From NCBI GenBank assembly GCA_902482035.1, contig CABSYW010000034.1, forward strand, positions 1 to 26,648: 26,648 nt of DNA, given 5' to 3'. How positions within the stretch are numbered: position 1 is the first letter of the stretch; the number at the start of each line of letters is the position of its first letter. Below the pieces are notes generated by a model that saw nothing but the letters and a program-made list of their open reading frames with translations, was not told the origin of the DNA and searched no databases. This document shows, in pieces, positions 17,358-24,060 of this stretch. A program made the position numbers and the translations under genes. This DNA comes from an uncultured Collinsella sp. (GTDB lineage: Bacteria; Actinomycetota; Coriobacteriia; Coriobacteriales; Coriobacteriaceae).

Positions 17358-17437
17358 TTTTGATTAAGCAACAGGGTGCCAAAAATCTACCTGCGCGATA
17401 ATCGCCTTTTGCGGTTACTTGTGCGTTTTACACGCGC

Positions 17438-17465
17438 TTGAGCCGATTTATTAACGCGATATGAT
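17438..17465 (+). promoter_or_regulatory. Candidate promoter in the tRNA-pilin gap
   Basis: TTGAGC (17438-17443) and TATGAT (17460-17465) are 16 nt apart. A transcript would start near 17472 and run into a GC-rich, hairpin-forming stretch that holds no convincing ORF. Confidence 0.4.
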
Positions 17466-17471
17466 TCTACA

Positions 17472-17720
17472 TACGCGCAGCAGGTACACGCCAAGAACGG
17501 GCTGTATTTATCGCGGCGATATACACCGATATAGCCACTGTATCGAACAAGCGTGTCCCTGTATTTATTCCAGTAGCCCACTTGATCGGTGGACAAGTGG
17601 GCTGTTGCAACGAAACGCCAAGCAGGACGGGCTCTATGCGAGGACGCCGCAGAGGTAATGGCGGAGGAGTGCTACGGGCGCCCTGAGAGCCGCTGTATGA
17701 CCCCATGTCTCCTTAACTCG
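17472..17720 (+). ncRNA. Possible structured non-coding RNA, unrecognised
   Basis: The gap 17339-17767 has no credible protein. Within it is a perfect 10-bp hairpin (17575-17584 with 17594-17603, 9-nt loop). A GC-rich block to about 17700 follows, with a possible long-range GGGCTCT/AGAGCC pairing that encloses shorter CGCC/GGCG and GGGCGCCC elements. The flanks are AT-richer, and a promoter-like pair sits just upstream. I do not recognise tmRNA, RNase P, SRP, 6S or a T-box here, and no + strand terminator is obvious. Strand and ends are guesses. Confidence 0.3.
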
Positions 17721-17767
17721 ATAATTTGTGTTTCAAGCCACGAATCGGTCGAGCAATTGCCAAAAGA

Positions 17768-17795
17768 AAGGCCCATGCAGGATTGCACGGGCCTT
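17768..17795 (-). terminator. Terminator of the DUF6273-type pilin-fusion gene
   Basis: The stem AAGGCCC/GGGCCTT is extended past one mismatch by TGCA/TGCA around a 4-nt loop. Read on the minus strand it is followed by TTTCTTTT, and it lies 20 nt after the minus-strand stop at 17815. On the + strand no T run follows. Confidence 0.75.
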
Positions 17796-17814
17796 ACATC
17801 AGATCAAATTTGAG

Positions 17815-18813
17815 CTAGAAGCACCAAACGGGGCAGACGCAATACGAGTACCCCGCGTAGTCGGCGTACGTCGGGTCGCCGCTGCTGTCGACATTGAGGA
17901 AGTAGTAGGAGTTGCTCGGATTCACCGAGCGCTCCCACCAACTGCTGCCAATCTTCAGACAGGCATTAACAGAATAGTTCTCCGTCACCTTGCCTTTGAA
18001 GGCCTCGTACTGGGTGCCCTCGGAGGAAGTCCAGGGATAGGATGCCCAATAGGAGGTGGGGGGCGATCTCAGAGTAGCTGAGCAGGAACAGCTTGTCCGA
18101 GGTAGCCGTCACGGCGGCGTTCTTGTTCTCATCACCGCCCCCGACATTGTTCGATAGCTTTTTGACGGCCTTCACCTTGGACTGGAAATCGGAGGGCATC
18201 AGATTCCAGATCTTGCCGGAGTTCATTTTCTGACGGAGTTCAGACTTCTCCCAACCGCCGGCGTTGGTGTCAATCGCGTTCATGGGGGACCAAATGCCCG
18301 TCGTGGTGGTGAGGAACGTGAGGCCCGCCTTGCCGGATCCGCCTGCAGGGTCATCATGATTGATGCCGATAATGCGGTAAGTCAGCGTCTTGCCATCGGT
18401 GAGCTTCATCGAGAACTCGGTGCCGGCATCCATCGCGGCCTTCGCCTTGGCGTAGGCGGGCGACGCCTCGCCCTTGGCGGCGATGTCCTCGGCAACTGCC
18501 TTCTGCTCACCGAGGGTCCAGTCCTTCGCGTGTCCTTCGCGTCCTTGGCGAGCGCCGCCTGGACGGTCGCGGAACCCGCGCCGTTACCGCTGCCGAAACC
18601 GCTCGGTTCCCAAGTCCCACCTGCTGTCCCGTTTACCAATACTCCCGCCACCGTGTTGAACTGGTTCCTGATTGCCGACGAGACCCAAGGGCCGGCTATC
18701 ATCACAACCAGGACGATAATCGCGATGACCAGAACGTACTCGATGGCTCCTTGGCCTCGGAGGCGGGTATTCCTAGGAGATACCCACCCCCCGAAGGTTA
18801 ATTGCCGCTGCAT
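17815..18813 (-). pseudogene. Flp-type pilin N-terminus fused to a DUF6273-like domain, frameshifted
   Basis: The gene starts at ATG 18813. An AAGGGAG lies about 12 nt upstream. The N-terminus carries a Flp/Tad prepilin site: G20|Q21 followed by Glu25-Tyr26, then a single hydrophobic helix (about 27-43). The outer part has GGWEKSELRQKMN and DKLFLLSYSEI, typical of DUF6273, and ends in CPVWCF. Reading stops early at 18406 (135 residues) because of an 11-bp tandem duplication (18521-18542). A second shift lies at a G6 run (18058-18063). Removing one 11-mer and one G restores a single 328-residue frame, and the lengths fit exactly (999 minus 12 nt is divisible by 3). The real stop is at 17815, just before a terminator. 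It could be a dead gene or one switched off by slippage. No Tad secretion genes are in the window. Confidence 0.75.
18521..18542. repeat. 11-bp tandem duplication inside a pilin-fusion gene
   Basis: Two exact head-to-tail copies of GTCCTTCGCGT shift the frame by 11 nt. With one copy the reading joins AKDAKD directly to WTLGEQ in the downstream frame. Confidence 0.95.
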
Positions 18814-18962
18814 GCATATGCGACACTCCCTTCGCATGGGGATTGATATTGCATGCAGAGCGTACGTTAAAGCGAACCGACTAGCTCGTAACGTGCCGCT
18901 GAGGCAACGGCGGCACGGGTGCCCGCGCCACATAAACTGCTTGCCGTTTTGTTTCTTTAGAC

Positions 18963-19923
18963 CTACTGCCACGCCTTCGGGAGGATAACGCCGGGGGCGC
19001 AGTGATTGAAGTCACTATGATTGGCATAGGTTGGGACATTCCAATCGGAACAGTCGAGGTTTAGATTTTTGCAATAGCTAAACATGCCGAGCATATCCAT
19101 AACATCTGAGGTCTTCCACCCTGGTCCAAATTTCACGCTTTTCAGCGAACTGTCGGTGGAAAAAAGGAGACGTAAATCGCCGGCTTTCCGCGTCGACCAT
19201 CCGGAGATGTCAATCTCCTCGACCTTGTAAAGGTTTTTGAGCGCCGAGTCGAATTCGACGACCGAGGACGTATCCCAGCTTGAAATACTGAAGGAAGTCG
19301 CATTGCCGCAATACGCGAATGCGTGCTGCAGATTTGTGCAGTTCGACATGTCGAACTTTGCCAGATCAAAGCTCTTGCAGTTCTCCATGTACTGAAAGCA
19401 AAATGCCAACGAGTGGATTTCTATGCCATCGTCAATGGCCTTTACGGCCACGATATTACTTCTGTTAGGCCACCAGGGGGCAGTCGTCTTGCCGTCGTTT
19501 CCCACGGTCGCGGTGGCGTATCCATTTTCGAACCCCGTATACACCGCCGTCATGCGGCGGCTGTTGAGCATGTCACCGACTCTGGGGACCCCGCGGCGCT
19601 TGTAGAACATGAGGCTGTGGTCGTCCTCCAAGTACACGGCGAACGCTATCCCGTGAACGGGGTCCACGATGTCGGCGTCGGTCAACGACCCGTTGCCGCC
19701 GCCCGTGCCGCCCGACTCCCAGCTCCCCTTTGAGATTCCGTTGCCGAGCGTCCCCGCCACCGTGTTGAACTGGTTTGTGATCGCCGACGAGACCCACGGT
19801 CCCGCGATCAGCACCACCAGGACGATGATCGCGATGATCAGTACGTACTCGACTGTCGACTGCCCCTTCGGGCGGCGGGTAAATCTGGGAGATACCCCCC
19901 CCCGAAAGGAATTTCCGCTGCAT
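18963..19923 (-). CDS. Flp-type pilin N-terminus fused to BspA-like leucine-rich repeats; out of frame at a G9 tract
   Basis: This is a paralogue of the gene downstream of it, sharing the first about 45 codons. The ATG at 19923 (another ATG at 19927) follows AGAGGAG (19934-19940). A run of nine G (19895-19903) after the sixth codon puts the reading out of frame, with a stop at 19573 (116 residues). With eight G the gene reads as 319 residues to 18963. It then has a prepilin site at G20|Q21 with Glu25-Tyr26, one hydrophobic helix (about 27-43), and repeated segments of the BspA/DUF285 type (FDMSNCTNLQHAFAYC, WDTSSV, ISGWSTRKAG, SDWNVP). The expected product is a membrane-anchored or pilus-assembled surface protein with an LRR ligand-binding head. 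The tract position suggests slipped-strand phase variation, here in the OFF state; a fixed mutation is the alternative. Confidence 0.75.
19895..19903. repeat. C9/G9 homopolymer at the start of the LRR pilin gene
   Basis: Nine C on the + strand (nine G in the coding strand) lie about 20 nt after the ATG. The paralogue has G6-T-G3 at the same place, i.e. an interrupted and probably stable tract. Confidence 0.97.
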
Positions 19924-19965
19924 GCATGTGCGGCTCCTCTCGGATTGCTTTGGCTGATGCTGCAG

Positions 19966-20014
19966 AGGATAGACGCGATTACTAAGGATGAGTCAACAAT
20001 GCCGCAGCGGCATT
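19966..20014 (-). promoter_or_regulatory. Promoter and dyad operator of the LRR pilin gene
   Basis: On the minus strand a -35 TTGACT (19991-19996) is followed after 17-19 nt by TCTATC/TATCCT (19966-19973), a weak -10. Immediately upstream of the -35 is a 17-bp dyad, AATGCCGC-A-GCGGCATT (19998-20014). A weak -10 with a dyad abutting the -35 suggests regulated, probably activator-dependent, transcription. Confidence 0.5.
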
Positions 20015-20115
20015 CACACTAAGAGGGTAAGGCGTTCGGAGTGACATCCCGTTCCAAAACGTATACTTGATTTAAGGCGGAGTGGAATGTGGGCGCGCAA
20101 GGAGATGCGGAATCG

Positions 20116-20742
20116 ATGAGAGCCTCAAAAGAAACTACTGCAGTGTTATCATCTTTCATCCTCTCTATTCTTCCATTTCTGATTCTATGGGCGGCTTGGT
20201 CAGTCCTCCCTGATACAATTCCCGCTCATTGGAGTGGGGGTGTGGTTGATCGATGGGGTAATAAGCTTGAATTGCTGGTTGTTCCGCTGTTTTCTCTGAT
20301 TGGTTCTATTGCAATTTCTGTGTACCTTATTGTTTCCACGCGGCGAAGAGAGTTCGCGGATTTCTCTGCTCGAACGCGACGGGACTTTGTTGCGTGCTAT
20401 ATTTCTAGTCTTCTTTTATCGACAACCTGCTCAGTGATAATTGCCGTTTGGGTTCAGTTGATTCTTACGCAAAGCACTGCGGTTGATGGGGGACTTGGAC
20501 TATCGATCCTGTATTCCCTTCCCGGGCTATATGTGATCTTGTGCGCTTTGCCGCCTTTTTATGCGAGCGGCGAGAGCAAAAAGGCAGAGCGCCTGATAAC
20601 AGTTCTTATTGGCTGCGCGGAGATTGTTCTTTGTGGAATAGTGCTTGAAGGTTCGGCTGCCTCTTATACGATGATTGGACTGATGATTCTGTTCTGTGCG
20701 TTTGAGATTGTGTCACAGGTAAGGGATAGCCGGTCCTTATGA
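20116..20742 (+). CDS. DUF1648-domain membrane protein
   Basis: The 208-residue polytopic membrane protein has a DUF1648-type signature near residues 30-55 (LPDTIPAHW, then DRWGNKLE), as in the N-terminus of SdpI-like proteins. About five to six hydrophobic segments span the protein. ATG 20116 is preferred, with AAGGAG (20099-20104) upstream; GTG 20089 is a longer alternative. Its codons are visibly more AT-rich than the core block, which fits acquired DNA. It is divergent from the LRR pilin gene and shares its 190-nt intergenic region. DUF1648 proteins are variously linked to bacteriocin immunity and signal response; no such role is shown here. Confidence 0.75.
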   Translation: MRASKETTAVLSSFILSILPFLILWAAWSVLPDTIPAHWSGGVVDRWGNKLELLVVPLFSLIGSIAISVYLIVSTRRREFADFSARTRRDFVACYISSLLLSTTCSVIIAVWVQLILTQSTAVDGGLGLSILYSLPGLYVILCALPPFYASGESKKAERLITVLIGCAEIVLCGIVLEGSAASYTMIGLMILFCAFEIVSQVRDSRSL

Positions 20743-21243
20743 GTTGAATTACGCGCGTGCGGATATAAAGGTTGGCATGTTAAGCTGGTCGTTTTCTCGT
20801 TCTGGGACATTTGCAGTAGGATGAGTGGGACTAGGCGCGCTGCGGTGTGATGGTGACGGTTGAGACTTGTATCGCTGCAAATCCGCTGATGCACATTTTG
20901 CTATTGGGCTTGAAGGTGGGACCTACAGGCCTTTGTTTGGGATGTTCCGGTCGTCCAACACGTGTTGCACGGCTTTATATTGTTACGCTCGTTCGGCGCT
21001 CCGTTGGAGCATTTCCGGGTTTGTCGGCATCATGACTTGGCCAAGTGACACGCTTGCCGGGACGGTTGTAACGCCGCGCCGGTTCCGTGTGCTCCTTCGT
21101 TGTTGGCCTGTCCAGCCGGGGGCGGATTCGGCCTCATGTTGTGGCGCACGGCCTTCAGGGGCTTCCCCCTGGCGAGTTATGTTCGTCCGTATGGGTAAGG
21201 GTCGGGTTGAGCTGACAATCCCGTGTCGGAAGGGGCTTGCACC
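20743..21243. other. Gene-poor stretch, no credible ORF
   Basis: Short readings here on both strands lack ribosome sites and plausible composition. Two small hairpins are visible: GCTCC-GTT-GGAGC near 20999-21012 and AGGGG-CTTC-CCCCT near 21158-21172. Neither has a T tract. I see no RNA gene I can name. Confidence 0.5.
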
Positions 21244-21753
21244 ATGCGCGCGATGACAGAGATTGAGTGGCTGGACGGCCGTGTGACGAAGGTGCCGGAG
21301 CTCGCCCTGGGCGATGCGCTCGGCGAGAGCGTCCAGGCGGAGCTCGATTTCGGGTTCGACGACGTGTTGGAGGGCCTTTGGGTTGAGGTGCGCCATCATG
21401 AGCCGGATGAGGACTCGGACGGCGACCCGCGCGGGAGGGGCTGCGCACTGTACGCGGACTGCCGGTACAGCCTGGTCGAACCGTCGGACCTCGACCGTGT
21501 CTTCTGCATCCTTTACGAGGGGCAGCCGAGGGTCCAGCCGCGTCGCGGGGGAGCTCGTGAACCTTTCGCGGGCCTGCGCGTTGTCCTGCCTCATGCTCGG
21601 ATCTCCCTACCCGCCAGGCGCCCTCGAGGCCCTGGCCGCGTGCGCTCGATACCTCTGCGGTCCGGCTTTCACGTCCGACCTCGCCGCCCGCGTCCGCGCG
21701 CGGATCCCATCCGGCCTCACGCGCTTGAATATCGAGCTGAGCCCAAACGATGA
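21244..21753 (+). CDS. Hypothetical acidic protein, probably frameshifted
   Basis: From ATG 21244 (or ATG 21253), with GGAAGGGG upstream, the first about 95 residues are acidic and protein-like, including EVRHHEPDED and LDRVFCILYEGQPR. After about 21547 this frame becomes Arg/Pro-rich, while the next frame carries a plausible continuation (ELVNLSRACALSCL, then LEALAACARYLCG). The switch lies at a G5 run (21547-21551), and one base fewer would join them. No family recognised. GC-rich third positions support + strand coding. It may be a decaying gene of the island. Confidence 0.35.
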   Translation: MRAMTEIEWLDGRVTKVPELALGDALGESVQAELDFGFDDVLEGLWVEVRHHEPDEDSDGDPRGRGCALYADCRYSLVEPSDLDRVFCILYEGQPRVQPRRGGAREPFAGLRVVLPHARISLPARRPRGPGRVRSIPLRSGFHVRPRRPRPRADPIRPHALEYRAEPKR

Positions 21754-21771
21754 CCCACACCCCATCGGTCT

Positions 21772-22173
21772 TCATGATGATGCCTCGATGAGCCAGCTCG
21801 CCCAGAGCTTTCGATACAGTCGGTTGAGTCGAACAGACTTTTTTTCGAGCTTGTCCTGACGCATGAAAAGACCTTTTGTAAGTTCTTTTCCGTTGGCATC
21901 CTTCCTATTAGGCCCTTTGGACGTCTGGAAGGAGCAAATCATGATCAGAATCGCAAGCTGGACGCGATTCTTCGCGACCGCAAATAATGAGTCGTAGGAT
22001 GGCCTGTTGATTCCACTCAGGATCTCGCTCTTTGCAATCTCATCCTGTCGAACGTCAAGCGCCGCCTCCATCTCGCTAGGCGTCTCGGCCTGATCGGCAA
22101 CCGATGGAGCGTCCGTGTCTAAAGGCCACGGGAGGCCACGGCCTTTTTGCGGTTTGTAGCTACTTGTACTCAT
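21772..22173 (-). CDS. Hypothetical 133-residue protein
   Basis: The start is well supported by GGAGGAATC just before ATG 22173, and a -10-like TATTAT (22223-22228, minus strand) lies upstream. The protein has a hydrophilic N-terminus, a central AKNRVQLAILIMICSF stretch that could be a short hydrophobic helix, and a Lys/Arg-rich C-terminal third (DKLEKKSVRLNRLYRKLW). Base composition is more AT-rich than the core genes. I do not recognise a family. Its 3' end overlaps, on the other strand, the possible tail of the neighbouring frameshifted gene. Confidence 0.6.
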   Translation of the reverse strand: MSTSSYKPQKGRGLPWPLDTDAPSVADQAETPSEMEAALDVRQDEIAKSEILSGINRPSYDSLFAVAKNRVQLAILIMICSFQTSKGPNRKDANGKELTKGLFMRQDKLEKKSVRLNRLYRKLWASWLIEASS

Positions 22174-22290
22174 GTTGATTCCTCCGGTGCGAGGCTATCC
22201 AACCCAATTGCCGACTGTGCCCATAATATGGTTGATTTCCGATCTCAGCCGAACACATTGAGCGGATAGGCCGTTCCCGCAGTTAGCCGA

Positions 22291-22331
22291 ACGCCCCCGA
22301 GGCCCCATTCAGGCCACGGGGGCGTCGTTTT
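22291..22331 (+). terminator. Terminator-like hairpin left of the IS30-type gene
   Basis: A 9-bp stem (22291-22299 with 22317-22325) has inner AGGCC/GGCC pairing, and CGTTTT follows on the + strand. No certain + strand gene ends here, so it may belong to the decayed gene or protect the insertion sequence from read-through. Confidence 0.55.
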
Positions 22332-22455
22332 CCCAGTTGAAGGAACGGTGGAGATGTGTTTCGATGGGTCCGGTGGCCATGCTCCGCCCGCCGCCCGGCA
22401 CCTCTTCCCAGACTCAGCCGGACGGTCGGTCCGTCTATTCCGTTTTTCCTCTAGG

Positions 22456-23748
22456 CTAGGCCAGCGGGGCATCGCCCCTCTCTGCGCGCGCCCTCTCGAT
22501 GAGCCCCGGCGTCAGGTCGAGATCGCCGAGCGGCACGTCCCCCACGCCGTAGGCGTCCAGCAGCGCCGCCGCGTCCTCCCCGAGCATCGCCCTGAAGGCG
22601 CGCGCGGGCGTCGCGAAGCCGAGCGCGCCGCGGGGCTCGGAGTTCACGTGCGACATGGCGAGCGCCAGGTCGGCCGGGGCGAGCCGGTCGAACCTGATTC
22701 CGGCGCCCTTGGGCAGCAGCTTCCTGATCTCGACGTGGTTGCGCTCGCAGGCGCCCTTCTGGTCGCTGCGCCCGGGGTCGCAGTAGAACAGCCTCGTCTC
22801 GCCCGGCCCCTCGCCGATGAGCGCCGCGATGGCGCCCTCGTCGGAGAACTCCGCGCCGTTGTCGGTGAGCACGGCGCGGAAGACCCTGCCCATGCCGTCG
22901 GCGCCGAGGATGGCCCGGACGCCCTCCAGGGCGTCCGCGACGCGCCCGGCGGTCTTCTCCTCCAGCGGCAGCGCGAGCTGGAGCCTGCTGGGTCGGTGCA
23001 GCAGCGTGAGCAGGCAGGCGGAGTCCTCCCGGGCCCCCTCGACGGTGTCCATCTCCCAGGCCGCGGCGCACGCGTCCTCCCCGAGGGCGAGGAACGCGGC
23101 ATGCGACCTGCGGGCGGAGTGGCGCGTGGCCGCCCGGCCCGCGGCGCGCTTCCTCGGCCTGTAGCCGACCTTGCGCCTGAGCTCCATGTTGGTCATGCCG
23201 TCGTAGCCCGCCGAGACCCAGCGGTAGATGGTCGACGGCGACAGGTCCACCGGGCCGCCGTTGCGCGCCGCCATCTGCTCGGGCGACAGCCCCCGGCGCA
23301 GGCAGTCCCTTATCGCCTCCAGCCTGGCCGCCGCGGCGGGCTCGTCGGCGTCTATCCCGCGCCTGGACGAGGCGAGGACCGAGTCGGCGCACAGCTGCGC
23401 GGCCCGGGCCTCGTAGAAGACGTGGGGGCGGCGCTTGCAGCCGATCGCGCGGTACCGCCCGCACCCGTTGCAGCATCGCGGCCACGCCGCCAGGCGCGGG
23501 CAGGCCGCCGACAGGTCGGCGGAGGCGTCCACGCGCTCGCCGCGCCTGGCCTTCGGCGCCGTCACGAACCTGTGCGACGCCACCTCGGCGCTCACCGTCG
23601 AGGGCGACCTGCCCAGCTCCCTCGCGATCTCCCTGCACGACGCCCTGCGCTCCAGCATCCTCTGGACCGTGTCCCGCTCGTGCCTCGTGAGCCTTCCGTA
23701 GGACCTCGGGACCGCCCTCGCGGAGCCCTTTCTCTTCTTTCCGGACAT
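22456..23748 (-). CDS. IS30-family transposase
   Basis: The 430-residue DDE transposase starts at ATG 23748, preceded by GGAGGACAGC; a longer reading from 23808 would run towards the element's end. It has an N-terminal HTH (HERDTVQRML, then REIARELGRSPSTVS) and a Cys-containing segment (CCNGCGRYRAIGC). A second HTH follows (LSPEQMA, STIYRWV), then the catalytic core with D234 (EMDTVEG), D296 (LTDNGAEFSD) and E335 (ERNHVEIRKLLPKG), the IS30 spacing. Very high GC sets it apart from its flanks. It appears full length, so the element may be active. Confidence 0.93.
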   Translation of the reverse strand: MSGKKRKGSARAVPRSYGRLTRHERDTVQRMLERRASCREIARELGRSPSTVSAEVASHRFVTAPKARRGERVDASADLSAACPRLAAWPRCCNGCGRYRAIGCKRRPHVFYEARAAQLCADSVLASSRRGIDADEPAAAARLEAIRDCLRRGLSPEQMAARNGGPVDLSPSTIYRWVSAGYDGMTNMELRRKVGYRPRKRAAGRAATRHSARRSHAAFLALGEDACAAAWEMDTVEGAREDSACLLTLLHRPSRLQLALPLEEKTAGRVADALEGVRAILGADGMGRVFRAVLTDNGAEFSDEGAIAALIGEGPGETRLFYCDPGRSDQKGACERNHVEIRKLLPKGAGIRFDRLAPADLALAMSHVNSEPRGALGFATPARAFRAMLGEDAAALLDAYGVGDVPLGDLDLTPGLIERARAERGDAPLA

Positions 23749-23805
23749 GCTGTCCTCCGATCTCCCGGGGCCGGCCGGCCCGGCCCTCAGGGTATCGGGT
23801 TCCCA

Positions 23806-23833
23806 CATTCATCCGCACATGTGCGGATGAATG
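23806..23833. repeat. 28-bp perfect palindrome at the IS30 right flank
   Basis: Arms CATTCATCCGCACA and TGTGCGGATGAATG meet without a loop. IS30-family elements are known to insert at palindromic or end-like targets, so this may be the target site or half an element end plus matching chromosome. Confidence 0.85.
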
Positions 23834-24060
23834 AGGGAGGTGTTCGGATAAAGTCGATAATCAAGGTGCTCCAGGCCATGGTGACCTCGCGTCAGAGCGT
23901 GCAGGACCTCGCGCGAACCCTGTGCCTTTCTCGTACGGCGTTCTACCGGCACGTGGCCAGCATGAATGCCAAGACCGGCACCGCAAACCGCGTGGAGCTC
24001 ATGCATTTCTTCTTTGACTGGGCTCCCGAGCCGCAGGATGGTACATCTGACCAGCACTGA
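23821..24060 (+). pseudogene. C-terminal LuxR-type HTH fragment
   Basis: The open frame ending at 24060 encodes about 79 residues with a LuxR/GerE-like helix-turn-helix: DLARTLCLSRTAFYRHV, then MNAKTGTANRVELMHFF, matching the family's recognition and dimer helices. This is the style of the large Coriobacteriia LuxR-type regulators, which normally carry a long sensor or membrane N-terminus. That part is absent, and the IS30 element begins directly upstream. It is best read as the 3' remnant of a regulator cut by the insertion; a small free-standing regulator from GTG 23821 or ATG 23827 is less likely because no ribosome site precedes them. Confidence 0.55.

Larger units (their letters stand above)
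22351..23833. mobile_element. IS30-family insertion sequence, ends not resolved
   Basis: The element is inferred around the intact transposase. I could not find convincing terminal inverted repeats by eye: the two flanks share only weak, gapped similarity (ATGTG, CGAT, GGCC reading inwards from about 22354 and 23811). The right flank ends in a 28-bp palindrome, which may be the target. Bounds are approximate. Confidence 0.45.

Noticed and set aside
17387..17596. 69-residue minus-strand ORF (TTG start) in the tRNA-pilin gap
   Set aside because: No ribosome site, Tyr/Arg-rich composition and overlap with a strong hairpin; more likely chance.
17575..17603. The 10-bp hairpin as a Rho-independent terminator
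   Set aside because: Neither strand has a T run after the stem, so it is kept only as part of a possible structured RNA.
19895..19903. G9 tract as a plain sequencing error
   Set aside because: Not excluded, but the adapter points to Illumina data, where a 9-base run is usually read correctly, and the tract position in a surface-protein gene fits biological slippage. Raw reads would settle it.
20867..21256. 129-residue + strand ORF before the hypothetical gene
   Set aside because: No ribosome site; Cys/Arg/Trp-rich composition unlike a folded protein.
22451..23818. 455-residue alternative minus-strand frame overlapping the transposase
   Set aside because: Arg/Gly-rich translation without motifs; the transposase frame carries the HTH and DDE residues.
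22348..23820. Long + strand frame through the IS30 region
   Set aside because: It is antisense to a transposase with an intact DDE triad. Only the 3' end beyond 23820 looks like real protein.
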